From Inquilinus ginsengisoli_B (GTDB lineage: Bacteria > Pseudomonadota > Alphaproteobacteria > DSM-16000 > Inquilinaceae): a stretch of DNA of 64,000 nt. Each line of letters begins with the position of its first letter. Positions within the stretch are counted from its first letter, which is position 1. Shown piece by piece: positions 9,219 through 17,980 of this stretch. Both the position numbers and the translations under genes were made by a program. The notes under the pieces are model-generated. The model was not told where the DNA came from and did not search any database. It saw nothing but the letters and a program-made list of their open reading frames with translations. The stretch spans positions 4,340,001 to 4,404,000 of the forward strand of contig NZ_JBNDJK010000001.1 in NCBI RefSeq assembly GCF_050434925.1. The letters are read 5' to 3'.

Positions 9219-10397
9219 TCACCAGTTGGCGATGGTCCCGTCGCGCGACACCATTGCTTCGAGGCCTGCGACGGTCTCCTGCTGGAAGGGATGGCGCGCG
9301 GCTTCGCGTTCATTAATCTCGACGCCGAGGCCGGGGGTCGTCGGGACTTCCCAGAAGCCATTGGAGCGTTGGATCGAGGTCTGTACGACATCGTCATACC
9401 AAGGCACGGCCCCCCCGATCTCCTCCAGGATGACGAAATTGGGCACGGCGACCCCAAAGTGGAGCCCGACCATCCCAGCTATCGGGCCCATTGGATTGTG
9501 GGGACAGACTCCCATGTAGTTGGCTGCCGCAGTTGCCGCGATGCTCTTGCCGACGGTGAAGCCACCGCAATGGCACAGATCGGGCTGGACGTAGGTTACG
9601 GCCTTCAAGTTGCAGAGGTCTTCGAACTCCTTGTGGGTCAGAAGGCGCTCGCCAGTTGCGATCGGGCAGTCGACCTTCTGCGCGATCATGCGCATCGCCT
9701 CGGGATCGCCGGGCTGGATCGGCTCCTCGACAAACATTGGCCGCGCGGGAGTAACGGCCTCGATATAGGCGATCGCCGCACCAATCGAGGACGGCCGTCC
9801 ATGGAAATCGAGCAGGATGTCCATGTCGTCGCCCACCGTCTCTCGCATGGCTTCCAGCAGCTTTCCGGTGTGCTTTACCTCGCGCAGCAGCGTGTCGTAG
9901 TGCGTGTAGGGCACAGGTCCGAATTTCAGCGCCGTGTAGCCTGCTTCTTTGATCTCGATCGCAGATTCGCAGAAATTCTTGATATCGCGGGCGGCACGAT
10001 CGAGCTTGGTCTTACGTGATCCCAGATGCGTGTAGACACGCACACGGTCACGCACTTGACCTCCAAGGAGCTGCCAGACTGGCTGGCCGAGGTCCTTGCC
10101 CTTGATATCCCATAGCGCCTGCTCGATCGCGCTCGCCGCGGTCAATCCGATGACGCCCAAGGGCCAGAAGGCTGCCTTGAGCAAGGCCTCCCACACCTGC
10201 GTGACATTGCGTGGATCCCGACCAACGATGATCGGCTCGAAGTCCTCAAGGCAGCCCATTACCGCTCGGGTCTTCCATTCAAGGGTTGCCTCGCCCCAGC
10301 CATGGAGCCCGGGCTGATCCGTTTCGATTTTCACGAAGATCCAGTTGCGGTGCGGCGGCGCGGAAACAACCAACGGCTTTATGCCGGTGATTTTCAT
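9219..10397 (-). CDS. Enolase-superfamily dehydratase-like enzyme A2 (galactonate-dehydratase-like)
   Basis: 392 aa from ATG 10397, preceded by GGGAGGA; the longer frame to 10430 lacks a site. Active-site candidates: K158 in ALKFGP, D197 and H199 in LDFHGR, E224/E225 in VEEP, E250 in TGERL, D273 in QPDLCHCGG, H300 in CPHNPMGPI. The PHNPxGP histidine loop is characteristic of D-galactonate and related aldonate dehydratases, so conversion of an aldonate to a 2-keto-3-deoxy acid is plausible but the stereochemistry of the substrate cannot be read. First gene of the leftward operon. Confidence 0.9.
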   Translation of the reverse strand: MKITGIKPLVVSAPPHRNWIFVKIETDQPGLHGWGEATLEWKTRAVMGCLEDFEPIIVGRDPRNVTQVWEALLKAAFWPLGVIGLTAASAIEQALWDIKGKDLGQPVWQLLGGQVRDRVRVYTHLGSRKTKLDRAARDIKNFCESAIEIKEAGYTALKFGPVPYTHYDTLLREVKHTGKLLEAMRETVGDDMDILLDFHGRPSSIGAAIAYIEAVTPARPMFVEEPIQPGDPEAMRMIAQKVDCPIATGERLLTHKEFEDLCNLKAVTYVQPDLCHCGGFTVGKSIAATAAANYMGVCPHNPMGPIAGMVGLHFGVAVPNFVILEEIGGAVPWYDDVVQTSIQRSNGFWEVPTTPGLGVEINEREAARHPFQQETVAGLEAMVSRDGTIANW

Positions 10398-10982
10398 CGG
10401 AATCCTCCCTACCGGTCTGCTCCCGTCCACCCTCGGGACGGTCTGATCGAGTGGCTGGCTGCCGGCCTAGCCCTTGGCTCAAATCGCAGTGTGCATGCGA
10501 TTCTTGCAAGATCATATATTATCTGTCAACAATCGAATATTCTTGAGCCGGATTTGGGGAGAGCTGAGACACTCAGGACCGTCACGCCTGTGATGAGGGC
10601 GATTGCCATGGAGGCTCGCAAAGAGCCGCCTGCTTCAAAGGGCGAGGGTTGGAAGCAGCACACTTGTAAAAAACCGCACTCCGACGACGGCGGGCAGGAG
10701 AGGCGACCTGCGGCGTCCAGCAGCTGGGTGAGGGCTCGATACGCGTTGAACTCGTCTCGGCATCTCGTGCGTCACCGCGTCGCGGTGGTCGACCATGGCG
10801 CAGGCGCCGATCGAGCAGGAGCTGCTGTGGGGGCGCGGAAGTGAGCGAAGGCCCCTTCCATCCCGTCGCGCCAGGCTGATTGCCGAAACGCGCGCAAGGC
10901 AGCAGCCTGCCCCTGTCGCTCGCGTTCCAACCAAGCCGAGGCTGCGTCGGCAACCGATCAGGGGAGTGGAGTGTGACTGGGC
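10398..10982. other. Intergenic region of about 585 bp
   Basis: Apart from the promoter/operator at 10511-10533, which fires left into the A operon, no gene or RNA is seen. Open frames in 10582-10953 lack ribosome binding sites and family likeness. Confidence 0.5.
10505..10533 (-). promoter_or_regulatory. Promoter with candidate GntR-A operator before the A operon
   Basis: Read on the minus strand this contains TTGACA (10529-10524) followed by GATAATATATGAT and, 18 bp on, AAGAAT as a weak -10. It matches the promoter at 3130 in 18 of 19 positions across TTGACARATAATATATGAT, including the imperfect palindrome. It would drive 10397 down to 4853. Confidence 0.7.
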
Positions 10983-11879
10983 CTATGGTCTCGATACGAA
11001 CCGGCGCCAGCTGTATTCTTCCCTGAACCCTAGGATCTCTCGCGCCTTCCTGTTGCTCAGCGGCGCCTCGAACCCATCGAGGGGGCGCGTCACCGGCGTC
11101 TGCGGGGCGTGCGTTTCGAGGAAGGCCGCCGTCGGCTCGTCGGCAATGATCTCATCGTTCGTCACGTTGAAGACCTGGAAGCCGAGCCCGTCCTTCTCGA
11201 TGCAGAGATGGACGATCTGGGCCAGGTCGCGAACGTCGATATGGCTCCAGGCGTCGCGCCGGCGCGAAAGCGGGTCGGCGAGATTGCCGGGGAAGCGCTC
11301 ATAGTCTTCGGGCAGGGTCACACTGCCGATACGAAGGGCATAGATGTCGGCACCGCTGCGGGACGCAAAGGAGCGGGCAACCTTCTCGCCGACGACCTTC
11401 GAGAGGCCGTAGCTGTCCGTCGGATCGGTGTCATGGTGCTCGTCGACCGGAAAGCTATTGAAGTCCCGGTCGCCTTCGGCGAAGCAGACACCGTAGACGG
11501 TCTCGCTCGAGGCGATGATCACCTTCCGGATTTCGAGCTTGGTCGCCGCCTCCAGCACGTTGTAGGTCGACAGGACATTGGTCGCGAACATGGTGTTGTC
11601 AGGCACCATGAAGATCCGAGGGATCGCGGCGAAGTGCACGACGGCATCGACGGGAGCCCGGCCGGCTCCTGCGAAATACTCCTCGAACCCGTAATACGTC
11701 GAAAGCGCATTGAAGGTTTGCCCGCTGTCCGCCAGATCGACGATCAACGTGTTCACGCCGGGTAGGTCGAGCGGCACGCGATCGAGGTTCAGGACCTGGT
11801 GGCCGCGCTGCTGCAGATAGGGGACGACGTGGCAGCCGGCCTTGCCGCTGCCGCCGGTGAAGACGATCCGCTTGCCCAT
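10983..11879 (-). CDS. NAD-dependent epimerase/dehydratase-family protein (uronate-dehydrogenase-like candidate)
   Basis: 298 aa extended short-chain dehydrogenase. The nucleotide site is FTGGSGKAG (residues 7-15), with an acidic residue D33 after beta-2 favouring NAD. Catalytic residues appear as S125 (IIASSETVYG) and Y157-xxx-K161 (YGLSK). In a sugar-acid locus such a protein could be a uronate dehydrogenase that oxidises a hexuronate to the aldarate lactone ahead of the dehydratases (inference), or a sugar epimerase. Last gene of the leftward B sub-operon after 13272-14255 and 11994-13151. Confidence 0.85.
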   Translation of the reverse strand: MGKRIVFTGGSGKAGCHVVPYLQQRGHQVLNLDRVPLDLPGVNTLIVDLADSGQTFNALSTYYGFEEYFAGAGRAPVDAVVHFAAIPRIFMVPDNTMFATNVLSTYNVLEAATKLEIRKVIIASSETVYGVCFAEGDRDFNSFPVDEHHDTDPTDSYGLSKVVGEKVARSFASRSGADIYALRIGSVTLPEDYERFPGNLADPLSRRRDAWSHIDVRDLAQIVHLCIEKDGLGFQVFNVTNDEIIADEPTAAFLETHAPQTPVTRPLDGFEAPLSNRKAREILGFREEYSWRRFVSRP

Positions 11880-11993
11880 GGCTCTTGCTCCGTGTGACGC
11901 GCATCGCGCGGCACCGCACCGGTCGGCGCCGGCCTCTTTTTGTGGAGGAGCGGCTGATGCGCGACCGGTGGCGATCAGCCGCCCCCTATTCGG

Positions 11994-13151
11994 TCAGGCG
12001 AAGATGCCGTAGCCGGCGACGGCGTGCCTGCGCACGCCCTCCATGTCCAGCTCGACGCCGATGCCCGGGGTCTCGGGAATGCGGATATGCCCGTTCTCGA
12101 CGATCGATGTCGCGCCCCCGGGCAGCTTGACATAGCTGTCCCAGACGGCTCGTTCCTCGAGCGCGTGCCATTCGAGCACGAGGAAGTTCGGGACGGCGGC
12201 GCAGGTGTGGCAGGTCGCCATCGTGCCGATCGGGGTCGAGACCAGGTGCGGCGCGAAGGGCAGATAGTAGATCTCGGCGAGATTCGCGATCTTCTTGCTT
12301 TCGGCGAGCCCGCCGCATTTCGGCACGTCGGGCATGATCACGTCGGCCACCTGCTGCTGCATCAGCTCACGGAAGCCCCAGCGCATATACAGGTTCTCGC
12401 CGATGCAGAGGGGTGTCCGGCTGCGGGCACGGACCTGGCGAAGAGCGTCGACGTTCTCGGCCGGAATGGGCTCTTCGAGCCAGAGAAGGTTGAACTGCTC
12501 CATCTCCCAGGCGATCCGGCAGGCGCTCGGGACGTCGTAGCGGGCGTGGAGGTCGATGCAGAGATCGATGTCGGCGCCGATCGCCTCGCGCACCGCCTGG
12601 ACCCGCTCCACCATGGTGCGGATCTCGGCGGCGTTCGCCGTATGGTTCATCGCATCGAACTTCGCGGGGTGCCGCAGGTTGTCGATGTCGAACTTCAGCG
12701 CGGTGAACCCTTCGGCGACCATGCGCTTCGCGCGCGCGGCGCAGCCCGCCGGCGAGCCGTCCGCATCGTCGCCATCGCCGCAATCCGCGTAGAGGCGGAT
12801 CTTGTCGCGGTACTTGCCGCCCATCATCCGGTAGAGCGGCTGGCCCGCCGCCTTGGCCGCGAGGTCCCAGAGCGCGATCTCGATACCGGATAGCGCGATC
12901 AGGAACACGCCCGACTGCGCCCCCGAGAAGACGTGCGCGCGGCGCAGCTTGTCCCAGCAATATTCGACATTGCGCGGATCCTCGCCGATCAGCTCGCGCT
13001 TCAGCTCCGAGATCAGGCCGACGATCGCGGCGGCGCCGGCGTCCGGATTGGCCTCGCCGATTCCGTAGATGCCCTCGTCGGTATCGATCCGGACCAGCGT
13101 GGCGTGCCCGTGATAGGCGACAACGGCTGTCTTGATGTCGACGATCTTCAT
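11994..13151 (-). CDS. Enolase-superfamily dehydratase-like enzyme B1
   Basis: 385 aa from ATG 13151, with GGGAG about 8 bp upstream; the frame reaching 13199 is not supported. Candidate catalytic residues: K153 and D155 in ALKFDID, D200 and H202 in IDLHARYD, E226/E227 in WLEEP, E252 in GENLY, D275 in MPDVPKCGG, H302 in APHLVSTPIG. It is clearly more distant from the other three enolase-superfamily proteins in this window, with a longer disordered insertion near residues 124-136, so a different substrate is likely. Confidence 0.88.
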   Translation of the reverse strand: MKIVDIKTAVVAYHGHATLVRIDTDEGIYGIGEANPDAGAAAIVGLISELKRELIGEDPRNVEYCWDKLRRAHVFSGAQSGVFLIALSGIEIALWDLAAKAAGQPLYRMMGGKYRDKIRLYADCGDGDDADGSPAGCAARAKRMVAEGFTALKFDIDNLRHPAKFDAMNHTANAAEIRTMVERVQAVREAIGADIDLCIDLHARYDVPSACRIAWEMEQFNLLWLEEPIPAENVDALRQVRARSRTPLCIGENLYMRWGFRELMQQQVADVIMPDVPKCGGLAESKKIANLAEIYYLPFAPHLVSTPIGTMATCHTCAAVPNFLVLEWHALEERAVWDSYVKLPGGATSIVENGHIRIPETPGIGVELDMEGVRRHAVAGYGIFA

Positions 13152-13271
13152 GCATGTCTCCCTTGGCTGTTGTCGCTTGCGGGCAGGTGTCAGACCCAAG
13201 CTGCGCCGATGGCGGCGCGCTGCTTGTTTGACCAGAGCTGGACGTGGAGGACTGTTGGACGCGCGGGTCCG

Positions 13272-14255
13272 TCAGCGGGCCTGCTGCCTCGGCCGGTGGT
13301 GGCGGGTCCAGTATCCGAACATGTCGCCCTTGTCCGAGATCTCGGCCCAAACTGTCTTCGTCAGGCCGTCGATGGCGGCGACATCCTCTGGCGCGATCGT
13401 CCAGCCGACGCTGCCCGCATTCTCCTCGATCTCACGCACGGTCCGCGCGCCGAGCAGTGGGGAGCTCACGCCCGGCCGGCTTGTCAGCCACTGGATGGCA
13501 AGCTGAGGAACCGACTTGCCATATCTCGCGGCGATCGGGCGGAGCGCGTCGACGGCGTCGACCGCCTTCTCATAGATGCCCGGCTGGAACAGGACGGTGG
13601 TGGGCCGTTCGTCCCCCTCGGCGAACCTCGTGTCGCGGGAGAGCGCCCCGGTCAGCAGCCCCTGGGCGAGGCCGCTATAGGGGATGATCCCGATATTGTG
13701 GCTCCGGCAATAAGGCAGGACCTCTGCCTCGATCTCGCGCCAAAGCATGTTGTAAGGCGGCTGCAGGACGTCGATCGTGCCGTGGGCGCTGGCGCTCCCG
13801 ATCTCCTTCACTCCGAAGTTCGAGACGCCGATCGCGCGGATCTTTCCCTGGGTCCGCAGTTTCTCGAGTGCGGCCATCGTGTCGCCGATCGGGTAATCCG
13901 GGTGCGGCCAGTGGATGAAATAGATATCCACATGATCGGTCTGAAGACGCCGCAGCGATCCTTCGAACGCCTGCAGGAGATCGGCGGGGTCGAGGTGATT
14001 GGGGGCGACCTTGGTGGCGATCACCGCCTTGTCGCGGCGGCCGGCCAGGGCTCTGCCGAGCACCTCCTCGGAGTGGCCATTGCCATAGGCTTCCGCCGTG
14101 TCGATGAGCGTGACGCCGAGCTCGAGGGCGCGATGGATCACGCGAATCGACTCGGTGTCGTCCGCAGCCCCCCAGAACGCGCCGGACATACCCCAGGTCC
14201 CGAGCCCGATCTCCGAAACGGATACGGGCGATGACCCCAGGCGCCGCTGTTGCAT
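13272..14255 (-). CDS. Aldo/keto reductase
   Basis: 327 aa (beta/alpha)8 NAD(P)H-dependent oxidoreductase. The catalytic tetrad is visible as D52 and Y57 (IDTAEAYG), K82 (TKVAPN) and H115 (YFIHWPH). The NADP phosphate-binding region near the C-terminus reads LLGARTVREIEEN. It probably oxidises or reduces a sugar or lactone in the pathway (inference). First gene of the leftward B sub-operon, with a candidate GntR-B operator 60-80 bp upstream. Confidence 0.92.
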   Translation of the reverse strand: MQQRRLGSSPVSVSEIGLGTWGMSGAFWGAADDTESIRVIHRALELGVTLIDTAEAYGNGHSEEVLGRALAGRRDKAVIATKVAPNHLDPADLLQAFEGSLRRLQTDHVDIYFIHWPHPDYPIGDTMAALEKLRTQGKIRAIGVSNFGVKEIGSASAHGTIDVLQPPYNMLWREIEAEVLPYCRSHNIGIIPYSGLAQGLLTGALSRDTRFAEGDERPTTVLFQPGIYEKAVDAVDALRPIAARYGKSVPQLAIQWLTSRPGVSSPLLGARTVREIEENAGSVGWTIAPEDVAAIDGLTKTVWAEISDKGDMFGYWTRHHRPRQQAR

Positions 14256-14313
14256 GTCTTCCTCCCGAATGGCGGCCGATGTCCTCCCGGCCGAAGCATC
14301 CTGGAGCCTATAT

Positions 14314-14336
14314 ACTTATTAGCTTATCTGACAAGT
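14314..14336 (-). promoter_or_regulatory. Candidate GntR-B operator upstream of the aldo/keto reductase
   Basis: An inverted repeat ACTTATT-N9-GACAAGT (14314-14320 and 14330-14336). The same architecture, ACTTRTY-N9-RAYAAGT, recurs at 15511-15533 ahead of the binding-protein gene; the two 23-bp sites agree at about three quarters of positions, including several inside the spacer. It overlaps an AT-rich promoter-like zone. Confidence 0.65.
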
Positions 14337-14427
14337 GGGTGAATATCGTTCGGGCGAGGACATCGCGTCGGCGGATATCCGGCCGCAATCGTGGTGGTCC
14401 GAGGGGTGGAATGGCCGAACGATCGAT

Positions 14428-15141
14428 TCAGCGGGCGCTCGGCAACTGCTCCTCGATCAGGAAATTCGCCTTGTTCGCCTCGAGATGCACGCGCATCGCG
14501 GCCTCGGCGCGCTTCGGATCGCGCGCCGTAAGCGCTTCATAGATCGACCGATGCTGCTCGGTGGCGATCGGCAGAGCATGTGGCGCCTGGTTGCTGATCC
14601 GGCGGGCGGCCGACTGCCACCACCGCGATGAGAACATGAAGCGATCGAGGATCCGGTTCCGGGTCGCCCGGCAGATCTCCATATGGAACTCGAGATCGAG
14701 CTGGATGTAGCCGTCGGGATTGTCGTGGGCGCGCGACATGCTGTCGACGAGGTTCCGAAGCCGGGCCAGATCTTCGCCGGAGAGGCTTCGGGCGGCTTCG
14801 GCCGCAATGGCCGGCTCCAGGATGACGCGCGAGTCGTGAAGCTCCAGCAGCAGTTCCCGAACCTGATCGTGCGGAAGCCATTCGATCAGCAGGGGGTTGA
14901 GATAGTCCCATTCGGCGATGGGCCGAACCGTCACGCGGCGTCCTTGCGCGATCTCGACCATGTCGAGGGAGCTGAGGATTTTCAGCGCCTCGCGCGCGAC
15001 GGCGCGGGAGACGCTGAATTCCGTCAGGATCTGCAGTTCCGAGGGGACGAGCCCGTCTGGGAAGGTGTTGGTGGCGATCCGCTGGATCAGGAGGCCGGCG
15101 ACCTGAGTCGGCAGTGTCCGGAGCTGAACCTTGGCCGTCAC
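14428..15141 (-). CDS. GntR-family (FadR-type, FCD) transcriptional regulator B
   Basis: 237 aa. The N-terminal winged helix (residues about 10-80; VPSELQILTEFSVSRAVARE) is followed by an FCD domain (about 95-225). It lies between the leftward enzyme genes and the rightward transporter operon and probably controls both through the ACTTRTY-N9-RAYAAGT sites at 14314 and 15511. Effector unknown, presumably a sugar acid or its breakdown product. Confidence 0.9.
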   Translation of the reverse strand: MTAKVQLRTLPTQVAGLLIQRIATNTFPDGLVPSELQILTEFSVSRAVAREALKILSSLDMVEIAQGRRVTVRPIAEWDYLNPLLIEWLPHDQVRELLLELHDSRVILEPAIAAEAARSLSGEDLARLRNLVDSMSRAHDNPDGYIQLDLEFHMEICRATRNRILDRFMFSSRWWQSAARRISNQAPHALPIATEQHRSIYEALTARDPKRAEAAMRVHLEANKANFLIEEQLPSAR

Positions 15142-15765
15142 GAGGCGCCTTCCGCCTGGTCGGACGAATGCGGCGCGTGAAGATCGGTCCGGCGGAGCGG
15201 CCCGGAAGCGCCACGCTCCTTCGCCTCCCCAGCATCAATGCTCATACCCGCCGTTCCTTTCCAGTGCCTTCGCTGCCGAGCCGACCATCGCGAGCGCTTG
15301 CCATGGTCATCTTCATGACGCAAGCCGGCTCCTGCAACAAGCCGTCGGCGAGCCGGCAAGGCCGGAATTCGCCGTGCGGCTGCGGCTTCTGTCCGGCCCG
15401 GTCTCGGGGGCGGAGTCAGGCTCGGCCGCAGCCGCCACTTCGATTAAGTCCATGCCGACCAAAGATCCAGAGGCCCTATTGACCTTTACCAGTTTCGGAC
15501 GCTAGCATTCACTTATCAGACGAGTCGATAAGTAGATAAGCGTGATCAAGCGCAACTGTCCGGACTCGCGCTGCCTTCGCACGGCGGGGAGGAACAATGC
15601 GATTTCGAAGACATCCGTTGCCTGCGCTCCGTCTGATGCGGTGAGCCGTGTTCGGCAATGCGCTCGTCGAGCGATCGAGACCGGACATCATCAGAAATCC
15701 CATCCTCGCCGGGAGGAGGATCGCGGTTTCGTAGAACCATCAACGATGAAAAGGGAGGGAGACGA
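15142..15765. other. Intergenic region of about 620 bp
   Basis: Divergent region between regulator B and the transporter operon. It holds the operator at 15511-15533; no gene or RNA is otherwise recognisable. Open frames here lack ribosome binding sites. Confidence 0.5.
15511..15533 (+). promoter_or_regulatory. Candidate GntR-B operator upstream of the B transporter operon
   Basis: A perfect 7-bp inverted repeat ACTTATC-N9-GATAAGT (arms 15511-15517 and 15527-15533), followed at once by a further direct half-site-like AGATAAG (15533-15540). Partner of the site at 14314-14336. The binding-protein gene starts 233 bp downstream. Confidence 0.7.
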
Positions 15766-17052
15766 ATGTCCTTCACGTTTTCGCGGCGTGGGTTTCTCGG
15801 TGGGTCCGCAGCGCTGCTCGGCACCACCACGCTTTCGGCCCCGCATATCGCGCGGGCAGCAGCGGGAGATGAGATCCGCGCCCTGCTGATCACCGGCGGC
15901 CCTCTCTATCCGAAGTATTGGGAGAGGATCGTCAGCGAATTCACCCAGAAGACCGGCATCCGGGTCAAATACGACCTGCTCGAATTCACGCCGCTGACGA
16001 CGAAGGTGGTCACCCTCGGTGCCGCCCGCAGCGACCTCTACGACGTGTTCAGCACGCATACGGCGCAGATCGATTCCTTTTTCAATTATTTCAGCCCGCT
16101 CAACGACTATTTTTCGGCCGATGAGCTGAAGGATTTCTATCAGGTTGGCGTCGACTATCTTATCTCCCCGAAGACCAAGGCGCTCGCGGCCATTCCGCGC
16201 AACATGGACTCTCGGACGCAATACTACCGGTCCGATGTCTATGCCGAGCACGGGCTGAAGGCGGCGGTGACCTGGGAGGACATGGTCGATGTCGGCCGCA
16301 AGCTTACCGGGAATGGCTATTATGGCCTCGTCGTGCCCGGCCAGGGCGATCCGGCGCAGCGCACCTTCAGCGACCTGCTGTGGCAGGCCGGCGGCGACTG
16401 GGTCGACGAGGCCAACAAGCCCTCGTTCAACGCCGCACCGGGCATCGAGGCGCTGACCTACTATCGCGACCTGATCCACAAGTGGAAGGTCGTGCCGCCG
16501 GACACGGTCTCCTATCAGTGGAACGAGAACTCGACCCAGTTCTCGTCGGGCGCCGCCATGTCCACTTTCGACTGGCCGGGGGCTTTCGCCACGCTGTCCA
16601 ATCCGGAGACGTCGAAGGTCGTCGGCAAGTGGGCAACCGCGCCATATATCCGGAACAAGGCGGCGATCTCCTGCGCCATCTCGCACGCCATGGCCCTGAA
16701 CAGCCTGTCGAAGCGCAAGGACCCGGCGGTCGAATTCATCAAGTATACGGTGAGCCCGGAGGCGCAGCTCCTGAATTTCAACGAATATTCGAACTTCCCG
16801 AGCCGGATTTCGGTCGCCAAGCAGGTCGTCGCGCAGGCAAGTGGCGCCGAGGCGGAGTGGCTGTCCCAGCTCGAGCAGACGATCGCCACCGGCAAGGAAT
16901 GGCCCAAGCTGCCCGGCTTCTCGCGGGTCTGCACACTCATGTTCTCGACCATCGAGCGGGCGCTCAGCAACCAGGCCACGCCGGAGGATGCGCTCAACCA
17001 GGCTGCCGCCGAAGCCCTGCAGATCATGACGCAGGCGGGGGCCTACGATTAG
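15766..17052 (+). CDS. ABC transporter extracellular sugar-binding protein B, Tat-exported
   Basis: 428 aa from ATG 15766, preceded by AAGGGAGGGAG; the open frame upstream to 15658 is not used. It begins with a twin-arginine signal, SRRGFLGGSAALLG (residues about 6-19), ending near HIARAAAG. The rest is a family-1 periplasmic binding protein. It is not an obvious recent copy of the binding protein at 3240. First gene of a tight rightward operon with two permeases, an enolase-superfamily enzyme and an RraA-like protein. Confidence 0.92.
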   Translation: MSFTFSRRGFLGGSAALLGTTTLSAPHIARAAAGDEIRALLITGGPLYPKYWERIVSEFTQKTGIRVKYDLLEFTPLTTKVVTLGAARSDLYDVFSTHTAQIDSFFNYFSPLNDYFSADELKDFYQVGVDYLISPKTKALAAIPRNMDSRTQYYRSDVYAEHGLKAAVTWEDMVDVGRKLTGNGYYGLVVPGQGDPAQRTFSDLLWQAGGDWVDEANKPSFNAAPGIEALTYYRDLIHKWKVVPPDTVSYQWNENSTQFSSGAAMSTFDWPGAFATLSNPETSKVVGKWATAPYIRNKAAISCAISHAMALNSLSKRKDPAVEFIKYTVSPEAQLLNFNEYSNFPSRISVAKQVVAQASGAEAEWLSQLEQTIATGKEWPKLPGFSRVCTLMFSTIERALSNQATPEDALNQAAAEALQIMTQAGAYD

Positions 17053-17053
17053 C

Positions 17054-17980
17054 ATGACAGCCGCAGTCCGGCCGGCGGGGCGCCGGTGGCGAGGGTCGCC
17101 GCTGGCGCCGTCCTGGCGAACAGGCTACCTGCTCGCGAGCCCGGCGCTGATCGCGATGATCGCGATCCTGATCTACCCTCTGGGCTACTCCTTCATCATG
17201 AGCTTCACCCGATGGGACCTGTCCGCCCCGTCGCAGGCGTTCATCGGCTTGTCGAACTATCGCGATATGCTGACCAATCTGGGCTTCCAGCAGTCGCTGC
17301 GGGTCCAGCTGATCTTCTCGGTCATCACCATCACCATCGAGGTGGTGGCCGGCATCGGCGTCGCCGTCCTGGTGAATGGGCGCCTGCACGGGCTGAGGCT
17401 CGCCCGCACGCTGCTGCTGGTGCCGCCGATGATCGCGCCGGCGGTGGTCGGCCTCAACTTCCGCTGGCTGTTCAACGGCCAGTACGGCCTCGTCAACGCC
17501 GCCCTGCGGTTTCTCGGCCTGCCCGAGGCCCCTTGGCTGTCCGACCCCCATTGGGCGCTGGCCTCGGTGATGATCGCCGACATCTGGCAGAACACGCCGC
17601 TGCTGGTGCTGCTCTTCCTCGCCGGCCTGCAGTCGCTGCCACAGGATCCGATCGAGGCGGCAAAGGTCGACGGTGCCTCGCCCTGGGCGATCTTCCGGCA
17701 CATCACCCTGCCGCTGATGCGCCCGGTCATCATGATCGCGCTGATGCTCCGCATCATCGACACCTTCCGGACCTTCGACGTGATCTGGCTGATGACGCAG
17801 GGCGGGCCCGGCGGCGCGACCAATCTCGTCACCGTCAACGCCTACCTCCTGGCCTTCCAGGGCGGAGCGTTCGGCCATGCGGCGGCCGTCTCCTACATCG
17901 CGCTGTTCCTGTCGCTGCTGCTGCTCGGACTCCTGTACGGCGTACCCCGGGCGCGGCGGAAGCTGGTGAGGCGGGCATGA
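17054..17980 (+). CDS. ABC transporter permease B1, MalF/UgpA type
   Basis: 308 aa, beginning 1 bp after the binding-protein stop. An N-terminal helix (YLLASPALIAMIAILIYPLG) and five more membrane segments are apparent; the EAA loop reads EAAKVDGASPWAIFRHITLP. Its stop overlaps the start of the next permease (ATGA). Inner-membrane component of the second sugar-acid importer. Confidence 0.94.
   Translation: MTAAVRPAGRRWRGSPLAPSWRTGYLLASPALIAMIAILIYPLGYSFIMSFTRWDLSAPSQAFIGLSNYRDMLTNLGFQQSLRVQLIFSVITITIEVVAGIGVAVLVNGRLHGLRLARTLLLVPPMIAPAVVGLNFRWLFNGQYGLVNAALRFLGLPEAPWLSDPHWALASVMIADIWQNTPLLVLLFLAGLQSLPQDPIEAAKVDGASPWAIFRHITLPLMRPVIMIALMLRIIDTFRTFDVIWLMTQGGPGGATNLVTVNAYLLAFQGGAFGHAAAVSYIALFLSLLLLGLLYGVPRARRKLVRRA

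Noticed and set aside
17086..17976. Long in-frame extension of the second B permease
   Set aside because: It runs over the first permease in another frame; the ATGA-coupled start at 17977 gives a normal-length permease.
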